A DNA stretch of 64,000 bases from Diphasiastrum complanatum (taxonomy: Eukaryota > Streptophyta > Lycopodiopsida > Lycopodiales > Lycopodiaceae). Both the position numbers and the translations under genes were made by a program. The notes beneath the pieces are model-generated. The model did no database searches, was not told where the DNA came from, and saw only the letters and a program-made list of their open reading frames with translations. Positions 21,901 through 33,700 of the stretch are shown piece by piece. The stretch covers positions 9,252,713 to 9,316,712 of the forward strand of contig CM055100.1 of NCBI GenBank assembly GCA_029204225.1, written 5' to 3'. Every line of letters begins with the position of its first letter. Within the stretch, counting starts at the first letter, position 1.

Positions 21901-24060
21901 AATCTAGTGCTAATCAATCCTATGTGGCACCTTTACCTTTGGTTACCACATAAGGTGAGCAAGAATTAAGACCTAAGTGTAGGTCTCATTTTCATAGACT
22001 ATTGTAGGTTATTTGCATAGACTATGATCTAGTTACATTCACATTGCTGCGGTTTTACATGCATTGTCACACAATCTGCAGAAATGCTCTATTATCGAAG
22101 ACATGCATCAGTGTGGTCGTGGAACTATCGAAGAAGGCTGACTTGTCGACTATCGACTATTGTTGAGCCATTAGAATGACTATCTCAATTTCATCCACTA
22201 GTGGTAGCGAGTCCCGAGGCCCCTCAAAAGGCTGATCGAAAAGGTCTCAAAAAAACATCACTTGCGGTCTGTAGTGGTAGCAAGACGGACCGCAAGGGTC
22301 CCACAAGTACATCACTTGCGGTCTGTAGCAGCCTTCATAAGAGTAGCGACGACGATCCTCATGCTTGACTGCTCCACGCTCTTGTTTCACGACTATCACT
22401 ATACATCGACAACGACAGCAAGCCACGATCTATTTTCAGATGGCACAACAGATCCACGTTGCCTTCTTGTATTTACATATGCACTAATGTAAATTGTATA
22501 TAGATGATGATCATTATAATTATTTATATACAAGACAACACAATGAGATAGATATTGTAGATGCTTTCATGCATCCCACAGTTGCCTCCTTGGTGAATGA
22601 TTAATTTCTATTTCAAGATTCATCCTACACGATTATTGATCTTTGATCTAGGGTCAGCTAGAACCTATTTTGGGTTCAAAGTCTAATCATCTGATACCTG
22701 CAGGAATCATAACTTAGACAACCCAACTATTTGAAGAACGTCTACAAATGAGCTTCTAGCTAATCTCCAGCAAAGGGTAACCGATCCTATCATAATTTCA
22801 AGTTCAGATGTTAAGTTTAATAACTTGAAGTCATTGAAGACTTGGCCATCTTCAACAACTTCCAAGAACTAGCATTTACAACAAGTCTGCAAAAACACTT
22901 TACTTTTTCAACAGTTTGCAGAAATACACTAAGTGTCGCACAACTCGCATTTTTTGCACTTTTTAAAAACTGTGACACTTGCCTTAGGCTTCTTCTGTTC
23001 AATTATTTTGAAAAAGTCAACTTATGCACAGCTCAAAAAGTTTAACTGTTTTCAACACCTTCAGCTTTTTTGCAAAATGCGAAGAACAAGAAATTTCTCG
23101 AAGGTCATCTACTTTTCAGAATTGAACTATTTTAGGGCACCTTCAGCATTTTCACAAAATTCCAAAGAGAGAGAAAATTCCGAAGGTTGTCCATTTTCAA
23201 AGAGGAACATTCCCAGCCACTTCCCAAAAATGGGAAGTGAGAGAAAACCACTTCTCCTAAAATGTGAAGTGAGAGAATTTGCGACGTCCTCATCCATGTC
23301 AACGTTCCCTACGAGTTGATCGTGTATACAATATGTACAATTGTCATTACAAGCCAAATATTTCCAAGTACAATGGCTTGCCTAATTAGATGATAAACAT
23401 TTATTGTAATTAACACATGGATGCAATCTATAAATGGATTATCCCATCACACTCTAGGTGATGCTCCGTCCATGAGGCGAATGATTTTGAGTATCCCAGT
23501 TACGTTGTCATTTTGGTTGTAACTGTCACTTTGTTGTGCTTCAGTGTAATATAGCAGCAACACGCTTTTCTATCTGTGTATAACGTAGATAAATGATTGT
23601 TGTGACTGAATGCATTTCATTGTTATTTGATAACACTTGTTCACTCACTCTGATCAGAATGCGGACGTCAGCTTCTGATCAGACGATGCTTGTCTTTGAC
23701 GCTTGAGGAATTTGCGCTGTCATACTGGTCTTTCAATCTATTTCAGAATTGAACTTCTTATTGAATCCATTTCCAGTAATACCACACTCAAACCATTTCT
23801 AATCTCTTCGGTGGATTGTACTCATTTTTGTTTTTATGAGTATGAACTAATTTATAAGATCTTGTTGGCCATAGAGCGCTTGAGCTGTGACTACACTTAG
23901 CATTAACAATCTATTAGATTGTTTTTGCATCTAGTAGCCCATTGTAGCGAGAGAGCTATTTCGCAAATATTCCTGCTCTCTTCTCCATTCTCCCTTGCCC
24001 CATCAATTGTCACAGGTGTAGAGGCAAAGCCCGAAGTTGACACGTTGTGATCTCTTGATG
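21900..24060. other. Non-coding, probable eroded LTR/leader
   Basis: No recognisable gene. Short phrases recur between 22840 and 23290 (for example GGGAAGTGAGAGAAAAC and GTGAAGTGAGAGAA). The downstream copia gag fragment suggests that part of this stretch may be its LTR, but no paired LTR was found. Confidence 0.4.
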
Positions 24061-24139
24061 GACACTAAAGGATTGCAAAGCTTTCACGCTAATCATCCTC
24101 GACATTTTAGACACACAAATCGGTCATGTGTCTGAAGGT

Positions 24140-24860
24140 CAGACCTCAAAGGAAGCTTGAGACATCTTGAGCGCACCGTATGATGTGCGAGACATAGCTT
24201 CCAAGCTACACGTTAGAAGGAAAATTTTCTCCCTCAAGATGACAAATGGTGATTCACTACAAATTTACATCAACTAGTTCAAGAACCTGTTGCAACAAAT
24301 GGTTGTTGTCGAATCAATCATAGACGATCAAGACGTACTAATGACACTGCTTTCAAGCTTGCCAAGCTCATATGATAACTGGGTGATGATCATCACAACA
24401 CATCTAGAATTGACTCTATCACGAGTCGTCACGATCTTGTTGCAAGAAGACACCAAAAGGAACGAATCTTCTAGTTTCTCAACAGTTGACTCTCATGCTT
24501 TGTACACAAATAAGAGCTCGAGTAAGCAGAAGAAGAAAGGCACAAAAAAACCAAAGTCGAATCAGAAGCTGACACAAAGTCGAATACGCCGACAAACAAG
24601 AAGCTGTTCAGTAGATACTAAAAACGAACCAACCATGAGATCCAAGATTGCTACATTCTACAAGCCAAGAACAACAAAGGGCAATAGAATCAGATGACAA
24701 ATGCAGCTGCAGAAGCAACTCAGCCCAATCAAGAAGTGGATCATAATGCATTCATGGCACCATCAAGAAGCATCAAACAACAGCTCCTGGTTTCTTGATT
24801 TCGGAGCCACTCAGCACATGACTAGCCATATCGGTTGTTTTGAATCTCAACCCTTGATGA
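24140..24860 (+). pseudogene. Copia gag-protease fragment
   Basis: Gag-like frames read KLHVRRKIFSLKM, then a stop, then LLSSLPSSYDNWVMII and VVTILLQED, the usual end of the UBN2 region. A lysine-rich segment follows. At about 24790 another frame reads WFLDFGATQHMT, the aspartic protease active-site region with the usual DSGA changed to DFGA. Frameshifts and stops separate the parts, and no integrase follows in this orientation. Confidence 0.8.
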
Positions 24861-25141
24861 CTTGATCATGAATGAGTGATATAATGAGCCTCCTTTAGCT
24901 TCATTCCACCAACAAAATAAGCCAAGAATTCTAGTAAAACTCCAACATCAAAATGATGCAAAACAATGTAGCTATTTCACCATATACAATTTGCATACAT
25001 TCTTGCAAAAATAGATCCAAAGTATCTTTTCCATTTGACTTTCATTTGATGCTCTTGACTAGCTCCAAATTGCCACCTTTTCTTTTGTGTAATTGAAGCC
25101 CTTTGAGATCAACCTCTTAGTCCGCCACTTGACCATCCAAT

Positions 25142-25592
25142 TCATTGATTTGCATCAAGTCCATGGAAACCACCATCCACTTGCATAGCATCATCTAGAC
25201 AAGAAGATGAACCAAAACATGTGAGTAAAGCAAAGTTTGTACCTTCAACTTGCTTACCCTTGTCATCATATGTAAGCCTAGATGGATTTTGTCTTTCCCT
25301 TAAGGATCTTCTTGGAACTTGACTTGGAGAGGCATCTCCACCATCACCATCCAAAGAAACATCTTCATCATCACCAAAAATCTAATAGATTGATCAACAT
25401 CAACAACATCAAGCTTATCCATATTCTCCTCTTCAAAGCAATATCCTTCGAAATGTGAACTTTCTTTGACTTAGGAATGTAAACCCTATGTAGCTCACTA
25501 GCTATTCCACCACAATGCTTTATCCTCAGCTGCGTTATATCCTCATTGGAATGCCAATTGGCATTCCTCCTCCATTGAAAGACATCCATCAT
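25142..25592 (-). pseudogene. Copia linker fragment (between integrase and RT)
   Basis: Minus-strand frames read RVYIPKSKKVHISKDI (25592-25440) and SQVPRRSLRERQNPSRL (about 25350-25270). These are typical of the variable region that links integrase and reverse transcriptase in copia polyproteins. Stops separate them. The orientation is opposite to the gag fragment at 24.1-24.9 kb, so a different copy is involved. Confidence 0.65.
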
Positions 25593-25599
25593 ATGAAAA

Positions 25600-27130
25600 C
25601 TCTGATAAAATGAACTTCAAATTTACGCATTAAATTATGGATTGATAAAACCATTCAAAATTGAAATGAAATTTAAACCTAGATGCAATGAAATTGGGTA
25701 TAGATCAACACAGCAAAAAGCAAAATTCATTAGCTCAACAAGTTTGATATTGTAAGAGTCTTCATTATACCCAAACTTGACCTCTTCAAAAGTCCTATTT
25801 GCTCTTACTGAAATCCACGCACAATGTTTGTGAAGAATAGGCAAAATCTTGCTTGAGTATTTTGTAATTTCATGTACATATGTAAATCTCACATGTGTGG
25901 ATCATGTTCCCACATGTGGAGGGTAGGCATAATCATTTTAGTTCATCTACGTTGAGTTTGAATGGTCAATAGGCCTTAATCTTGAGTTTTGCAAGTCGTA
26001 TGCCAAATTTACGCCTTGTATTCTAGTGCAACTGATTTCAGGTCAATTGATGTGTCTTGATGAAGTTATAGACTTTCAAAGTGAGGTGGGTAGGAGGGCA
26101 CCCAACCTGGTTGGACGTAAAGTTAGGCTCGTATCTAGCTTGTTTCATCAAAAAACAATTTGCTTGCCAATATAGTTTAAGTGGGATCCAGATGCGATTT
26201 TGAAGCCATGGCCACATAAAGTCATGCAAATCAAGTGCATTTGAGTCTTTTGTGGAGAACACGTGAAAGCCCAAAAAGATCTCGAGAGGTTGTACATCTG
26301 CGTGCCGAATAGATATTGCTTGTTGGCCGTACATATCGAATAAATGCGCAAACAGCCAAGTCAAGGTCTAGGAGTCGTACCTGTGCGCGTTGAACCGATA
26401 TCTGGGCGTGAAACGTAACCTGAAGGTAAAGTTTTTTTTTTTTATGGTCATGGTTGTGCTTATGTAGAGTGGAGTTTTGGAAATGATTGCCCTCGTGAGT
26501 TTCCGCGAATGTACTGTATCTCTAGGCACGGAATTCGGCGACCATTAAGCCTAATGATGAATCTAAAAGACTTTAATGATAAACCATTCATTACTTTTCG
26601 GTGCGGGTACCATGTTGTAATATTATTATTCGTGGATGCCCCAGATTGTATGACAAATGTATGGCTGTTATTACAAGCATGCTTGACTAATTAATGCCTA
26701 AAGTTAGAGCTAGTTTTAACCATGGTAGTTAGAATGTGAGCATTACCAGAAACTCGAAAAATGGCAACCAAACGGTACCGGTTTCCATTCTCTCTCTATG
26801 TAACCTCTCTCTAAAGTCAAACTTCTTAAAGGGCCCATTTTGAGCCCATATTTTTCCTATCATGCTTTTGTTTTGAGGGTTATTATTTGAAAGTAATTTT
26901 TCAAACCTCGTGAGCTTAATTCATACATTGGATATTCTTCATCCTTTTGATGCCAATATTGTATCCTACATCCTAAATGTTAAAAATATTGGATGTAGCA
27001 TTAGCTTTTAAACATGTATTTCATTTTCATTAAGCACATTGATGCAGCATTGTCACGCAGCAAAAGAGCAGGGGCAATTGTTGGTGTGTCACTTCAATAG
27101 TTTATAATGAATAAGTTGTCGTTATATATA
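25600..27130. other. Non-coding DNA
   Basis: Unique-looking A/T-rich sequence without a recognisable gene or defined element. Open frames of up to 108 codons (26364-26038, minus strand) have no motif that I know. Confidence 0.4.
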
Positions 27131-27132
27131 TA

Positions 27133-27133
27133 A

Positions 27134-27181
<48 letters not shown>
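27133..27181. repeat. (TG)n microsatellite
   Basis: About 24 TG units, following a short TATA run. Confidence 0.95.
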
Positions 27182-27184
<3 letters not shown>

Positions 27185-27519
27185 ATTAGTTCAGAGATGT
27201 ATCAAAATAAAAGGTTCACCTACATATATACATAATATTCTGATATAATACTCAAGGATTTTGGATTGACATGTATTTATCTTGAGTGCGAATTGAATGC
27301 AAATCTCGTGCCAAATCTTGAATTCAATGCAAATCTTAAATCTTGAGTGTTTAATGCAATGCCAAATGTTAAGTGTTGCAATGCCAATGTTGTGTTGCAA
27401 TGTCGAGACAATAATGCTAGTTCACAAAATGAATATTTTAAAACCGCTTCATATATTCAACAATTCAATGATTTCTTTTGTTGGACCCTTTTCGTGCCTC
27501 CCTAATTGTTTGTTTTGGA

Positions 27520-27880
27520 GTAAGGGTTAGTGTTAGGGTTAGGGTAACATTAGAGTTAGGGTTAGAATTAGAGTGAAGTTAGAGTTAGATAAGGGTTAGG
27601 GTTTTAGTTAGGGTTTACATTGGCATAAGGTGTTAAATATAATAGGGTTAGGGTTACATCAGGGTTAGTGTTAGATAGAGCAGGGTTAGAGTTACATTAG
27701 GGTTAGGGTAGGGTTAGAGTGGCATTATGTAATAGATAGAATAGGGTTAGAGTTACATTAGGATTTAGGATTAGAGTTAGGATACACGAATTGTTGCTAT
27801 CCACTAAAACATGGTTGTCGGCAAGGGTTAGGTTAAGTATCGTAGGATAAGAGTAAAGGTTAGGTTAGTTTGTAGAGTTT
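27520..27880. repeat. Degenerate telomere-like GGGTTA repeats
   Basis: Many irregularly spaced GGGTTA/AGGGTTAG units, for example near 27535-27545, 27590-27605, 27645-27655 and 27695-27715. The unit is closer to TTAGGG than to the common plant TTTAGGG. It may be an old interstitial telomeric tract or a telomere-like minisatellite. Confidence 0.75.
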
Positions 27881-27924
27881 AAGATTATTGTCGGAGATTA
27901 TATTTGGACTTTTAGAGCGTGCCT

Positions 27925-28175
27925 TTATGTATGTATGCGTGTATATGTATGCATGTACGTGTACGTATATATGTGCTTTTATGTGTGTATGTATGTGTGT
28001 GTATGTGTCTATGCATATATGTATCTGTATGTATGTGTATATCTATATATGTATGTGTACATGTATGTGTATGTACGGGTGTGTGTATATATATGTGTAT
28101 GTGTATGTATGGGTGTGTATATATATGTATGTACGTATGTATGCATGTGTATATGTATGTGTATGTACATTCAAA
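27925..28175. repeat. Degenerate (TATG)n/(TG)n microsatellite
   Basis: Impure repeats of TATG, TGTA and ATATATG over 250 bp. Open frames of 95-105 codons across it, rich in Tyr, Val, Met and Cys, are artefacts of the repeat. Confidence 0.95.
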
Positions 28176-28199
28176 TAAACGTAAATGTTTTTTTTGCAG

Positions 28200-29115
28200 T
28201 TGGTGAATATATTTGTTTGTCTGACATAGGCTTTGCCAAACCTTCCACCTAAGAGAATGTAATCTTCAAATTTGGAGAGGCTTTTATTGTTGAAAGCATT
28301 TAGATGTAGGTGTTTGCAACCGTACACAATCTTGGGGAATGCCAAAGTTTAAAATTTGTATACAACTGTAGAGGCTTGCATTAAAAACCATAAACCAATT
28401 AGAGCCTATCCCAATTTGAAGGTTTTGCATCCTCCTAGGTGGAAGTTGTAGCATAGCCTGTGTCACACAACAAACAGACGCAGTTTGGCAGTGGTCTGCA
28501 AGGAAGGTTTGTCGGGATCTATAGTTTCACCTTATTTGGTGACAAACTCTAAACATTGGATCCACTCGACAAGCATGTCAGTTTCTTATGTGAGTAATGT
28601 TGGTGAGTCGTTTGTTAATTTGACCACATACATTGCTCAGTTTAGGGTTTTTGAATGTCGCGTGATACAATGTTTCGGTCCTGCATAAATAAATTTTGAC
28701 AATGTTCAATGTTGATGTTATGATTTGTCTCATCTAATAACAATTGGCCACCTGTGTGCTTGTGCAGATGGTGAACTTGATGGTGAATCATCGTCGATTT
28801 TCCGTGGAGTTTAGGGAGCTGCTTGGTGATGGAGAGCATTTCTTTTGCAGCACAGCCATTTGGTTGTTAGAGCTGTATATTTGTTATTTGATCAGTGAAG
28901 AGAGCATGATTGGCGCATATCCACAGAGTTTTCGTTTGCTCTTAGATGTAGATTTGCTACTTAGTAATTTAAGATATGTTTATAGGAATTGTAGCAAGTG
29001 CGTCTGCCTTTGAGGCAATGTTAGATACCCTGGTGTATAGCTAGGTAATGGTATTCGATTTAAGTGATGACATTTATACGATGTTTTGAAATTGATTGTG
29101 AATATATATTCGGAC
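28200..29115. other. Non-coding, no feature recognised
   Basis: Open frames of 67-100 codons occur on both strands but share no motif with any family I recognise, and no splice pattern links them. Confidence 0.4.
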
Positions 29116-29119
29116 TATT

Positions 29120-29120
<1 letters not shown>

Positions 29121-29156
<36 letters not shown>

Positions 29157-29215
29157 AAAACCCTAACCCTAAAAATTTAACCCTAACTGTAACCAACACC
29201 ACCCTATCCCTAATC
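29121..29215. repeat. (CT)n followed by CCCTAA-type repeats
   Basis: A CT run (about 29121-29154) abuts AACCCTAACCCTAAAAATTT and more degenerate CCCTAA units. These are the reverse orientation of the tract at 27.5-27.9 kb. Confidence 0.8.
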
Positions 29216-29379
29216 ATAACCAACACCACATCATTTCATTCCAAAACATTTCATTACAAAATTTTGCAAAATTCCTTTATCAAACCATGCAAAATTCTGC
29301 AAAATTTCATTCTCAAAACATGCTCTTACAAGATCCCAAGAATTTGGATTACCACAACAAAGTTCCGAAGGATCGAACT

Positions 29380-29560
29380 GTCAACTCGAATTTTTCCAAA
29401 GGATCGAATGACCCTTTGTACTTGCAAGTCAAATTTTTCAAAAGACTCGAATTTTTCGAAAGACTCGATTTTTTTTTTCCAAAGACTTAATTTTTTTCGA
29501 AAACTCGAATTTTTTCGAAGACTAGAACTTTTTTGAAGACTCAATTTTTTTCGAGATGTG
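29380..29560. repeat. Short T-rich repeats with TCGAA motif
   Basis: Repeated phrases of the form AGACTCGAATTTTTTCGAA with variable spacing, about nine copies. It looks like a degenerate minisatellite. Confidence 0.7.
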
Positions 29561-29573
29561 TGAGATCGGTCAT

Positions 29574-29669
29574 CATTCAAGTCATTGGTCGCCACCTAAA
29601 TCGGACTCCATTGCCCGTCAACATTCAAGTCATTGGTCGCCACCTAAATCGGACTCCATTGCCCGTCAA
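29574..29669. repeat. Perfect 48-bp tandem duplication
   Basis: Two identical 48-bp copies, starting at 29574 and 29622, each beginning CATTCAAGTCATTGGTCGCC. The absence of any mismatch suggests a recent duplication. Confidence 0.9.
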
Positions 29670-29679
29670 CGACAAGCAC

Positions 29680-29825
29680 GCTTTACTATTATATATATAT
29701 AATAATAATAATAATTATCCCTTGCTTTTTTTTATATAGCTCTCTCTCTATCTATATCTGTCTATAATATAATAATTATCCCTGCTTATATATATAGATA
29801 TAAGAGAGATATAGATAGAGTGTAC
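29680..29825. repeat. A/T-rich partial inverted repeats upstream of ZFWD gene
   Basis: Runs of TA and AAT plus CTCTCTCTATCTATAT and the roughly complementary ATAGATATAAGAGAGATATA. They could form a hairpin. The stretch lies about 410 bp before the ZFWD start codon, possibly in or near the promoter. Confidence 0.5.
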
Positions 29826-30233
29826 CTGGAAGGAGACGTTGAACGTTCGTTGTTTGAGGCCCAGAAATTGGTGCTTCCTCGGCGGAGTGCCTCAGGTTTT
29901 TGCCATCTTCTGTGACATAAATCTATTTGTATCCACCTACATACATGGATAGATAGATCGATGTTCTTGTATGGCCGCAGGTGCTGTCGGAGCTTGTTTG
30001 CTGCTCTTTTCTGTTTTGGATCTAGGCGGCTTTTGAAGACCTGGAAATTCTGCTAGGCTCAGATCCCTCACCAGGTTTTGATCAGCTTGAAAACAGTTTT
30101 GTACCTCCCATGCGGCTTCTTTATTCGCTTTTGATGCGAATATAAATCCCTTTGCTTGCTCCCTTTAGCTCCGAGTTCTTCTGCGCTTGCTGAATTTGTT
30201 CACAACATTCTGCCCAGCACGAAGAGCTGCATC

Positions 30234-30719
30234 ATGGCAGGAATGGAAGTGGATGATGGATCAAATAGGGTTGGTGGCAAAAGGAATTTTCCAGGTAGCA
30301 GAACGTTTGGGCCGCGGATTCCTCAAGTCTGCCGTTTCTGGCAAGAAGGAAGATGCTTGAAAGGCGATGCTTGTCAATGGCAGCATCCAGTAGCGCCAGA
30401 AACGTCAGGTCGCTTTTCTGGCTCAAGCGAGCCTCTTGGTTACAAGAAATCAAATTACTCCATTGACAATCGCGCAGGTGCACATGTGGCTTCAATTGGA
30501 ACAAATGGTAGTGGAGGACAGAGAAGATGGGGCAGGAAGCAACAGCTACAAAATTTAGGGGAAAAAGTTCCATTTGACTCCAAGCGACCCCTGCGGGATA
30601 CAGTTTGCTTGTATTGGATACGAGGGAACTGCAATCGAGGAAATAATTGCAATTTTTTACATTCTTACACTACAGCATCTGATTTTGACATCATGACCAA
30701 ACTGAAAGGCCATGAAAAG
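30234..30719 (+). CDS. ZFWD: ZFWD exon 1: both CCCH fingers
   Basis: Start chosen at ATG 30234 (MAGMEVDDGSNRVGG), which matches the MxVD-type start of plant ZFWD proteins; the open frame extends upstream without another ATG. Finger 1 is VCRFWQEGRCLKGDACQWQH and finger 2 is VCLYWIRGNCNRGNNCNFLH. They are separated by an 80-residue basic, Gly/Ser-rich linker. The exon ends in KLKGHEK, which opens the first WD40 repeat. Confidence 0.95.
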
Positions 30720-33700
30720 GTATTCTCTCCATGCCCTCCGATCGTTTTCCGTTATTTCTTCTTCTCCTTTCTCTTTTTGATTTCCTCTTTTTACCTCCTT
30801 ATTATCTGGGAGTCCTTCTTTGTACTCTTATCTTCATGCATGCGCCCGCATAGCATACAAAGGAACAGAACATTCTCAATTCTCAACAAATCCTGCAACC
30901 CTAGCTGGAATGAACTGTAACCCGGGCACTCACATTGGAATCACGTAAACTGAACTTCTTACTTTTAATTTGAGGCATCGGATGTTTGTCAATTCAAAGC
31001 TGTAGCAAATTTAAGCATACCTTTCACAGGTTCAGAACTTGAAACCCATCTTTTGTCTTTCCAGAACATCATCTCACTCGATGAAGGTGGGTAGTGTTAT
31101 CCAAAGTTTTTGTCCAATAAAAGCCTACAGTAGTGTTATCCAAATTGTTTTCGTGCAATAAAAGCCTACAGTTGTCTGTCATCTTGTGTCACTATCATCC
31201 CTGTTCTAATCTTATCATTTATTTTGTATGCTGTGGTGAAGTAGATCTCAAAGGCAAGGCATGGAAACTTTCTGAAATTTCTCTTGTGTATGTTCCCTCA
31301 AATTGAATGGAAAAAATAGTTTGATTTTTACTAGCTCCTCTCTTTGTTTAGTGAATGTTATAGTAACACGTACAGCTTATCAGCATAAAAGATGCGACTT
31401 TTTGTGAGTCAGGTGCCTTATCATGCTAATCCAACATCTCTTTATGAGAAGACTTTTTATCATTCTTGCAGGATTCGATATTTCTTTAGTTAAAAAAGGG
31501 GTTCTTGAATTACATTGAATCTCTTTCTGCATTTTAATGTGTCTGGCCCCTGTTGCTTTGCAGGCAGTGAGGGGAATCGCCTTACCCACTGGTTCATCTT
31601 TATTGTATACAGGAGGGCAAGATCAAACTGTACGAGTATGGGATTGTGACACTGGAAAGGTAATTAATATGCTTTTTCTTATGATGTTCTTTCAGTACGT
31701 TGTATATATTGATTGTAGAAGCTAGCTTTTGTATGTTGGTTGAGGTTGGTATCACATTTTTGTGGAGTAAGTGGGCTCTTTATTAATCTTGATATGTAGG
31801 TTTCAAATTGTGAACTAATGTTTTCTAGAACTTTGGGATACTTAGCTTGGCATTATATTTTAGTTCAAGGTCTCCCTTTCATGTACGATGTCTAATAAAA
31901 TTGTATGTTTCACACATAGTTGCACAGAAACGCATTTATGGGAAAAAACGTTTCTAGAAACATGTTTATGGACCAGAATCGCAGGAAAAAAAAAATGGAT
32001 AGTCATGATATTGCATTGCTTTGCAAGGTATACTATATTGTTCCTTTCCTAGTTCTCCCTCAAAGAAACTCATATCTCTATTAGTAAAAGCTACTAGACG
32101 AGGACCCCTCAATGGTATTTATAGTCCATGCATATCAACCGCAATGGGTGACCTAGGCTCAAAACCATACATAAGCATAAACGGGTTATAACCGGTAGCC
32201 GAATGCTTACTACTATTATAGGCAAACTCGATCAATGGAAGGTACTTTTCCCAATCAGATTGCCGTCTGGAAACATATGCCTGAAGCATTTGTTCCATCG
32301 TCTGACTTGAGGTCCCATATGTAGCTAAATAAGGCCCTAATTGCCAAAACAACTGAAACACCTGTAAATCCTTACTGAGAAAGCCAGTAAGGCCCTAATT
32401 GCCAATACAACTGAAAAAGCCAATCATAGGCCTCATTGGACCCAATAGTAGCTTTAAATGAATTGATAGAACAAATATCAAAAGTAACACGACAAGCCAC
32501 TCTGACTTTCAACCTTGACAGAATCTTACAGGCATTGTTGCACCCCACACGGGACCACATTGTACCCGAAACATTCAGCAACCTATATAAATGAACTGCC
32601 CTTGAAAAATGCTTTAATTTGATACCCATATTGCCCACAAAAAACAAAAACAATTAAAAAAAAAAACGTTTCTTAGAAACACTTCCCCATTTCAAAAACG
32701 TGTTTCTGAACGCATTTTTAGAAACGTGGTGCAACTTTGGTTGGCAATTTATGAGAATAGTCTTTCTAGATCTTAATACTGAAAGTTTGAGTGTGTTTTG
32801 AGGTCGTAGGTTGTAATTCCTACTTTGATGTGTGTAAGTTGAAAAGTAGAATAATGTTGCAAATATTTTCAGATAAATGTTCTTTAAATTTGGGAGTTGG
32901 GACCTAGTAAATACAAACCAATTAGGCAAGAGTAGCCATGCACACGATTTTCAATGTTTTGAATGCAATGAAAACTTTATGATTGTGTGAGACCGAGAAT
33001 GTCACGTCCTTGAGTAACTTGGGGTACTGTAGGCAACCAAATCAAGCGTAATGCTTGTTTTTTTTTGCCATTTTCAGAAAATGATTTCTGGGCAACCGAT
33101 TTAGGTGATGTCTGAGCCTAGAATGCATTTCCACATGGCCGCAGAGACTCCTGTGACCTCCATTTTGCCCGTCTACATTCGTAGCACAAATTTCAATTTT
33201 CATGGCCTAATTCCATGTTTTTTAGGGTTTAGGGTTAGAGCATCGTGCAAGCATCCGCCAGTAGCGTGGTTTAGGCCTGCAGTGGACTCCTAGACACCTG
33301 CAAGGACTCCCACGCTAGCGTCAGTCGCCCGTTTTCGCTCACACTGGAATTATTCTATCGCTCGCCCTGTCTCGTGTGTTTTTTGGCACTTGGTATTATC
33401 TTACTAGAATCAATGTGACGCGTGCTCGGATGTGTTCAGCTTTGTTTTAGGCTGGTAATGTTTTTCAATGCAGTGTGTTTTCTTCTACTCAACGGTTGTT
33501 TGCTTGTTTTTGTTCGCAGGTTTGATCTTGTGTTGACATGATGCCGGTGCAGGGTCGAGGCCTTTGGGGCGAGGCTGAGCTTACTGAGGGGGATGTGGCT
33601 ACACACCATGGCTCGGGAGTCCGTAGATGGAGATGCTTGCATTGTGGTGGTCTCTTCACAGGATCACTTACCAGGGTTAGGGCTCACTTACTGAGGGTCA

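Noticed and set aside
26038-26364. 108-codon minus-strand frame
   Set aside because: No recognisable motif, no splice context, and a length expected by chance in 64 kb.
27888-28252. Three overlapping frames rich in Tyr, Val, Cys and Met
   Set aside because: They follow the TATG/TG repeat in all three frames, so they are composition artefacts.
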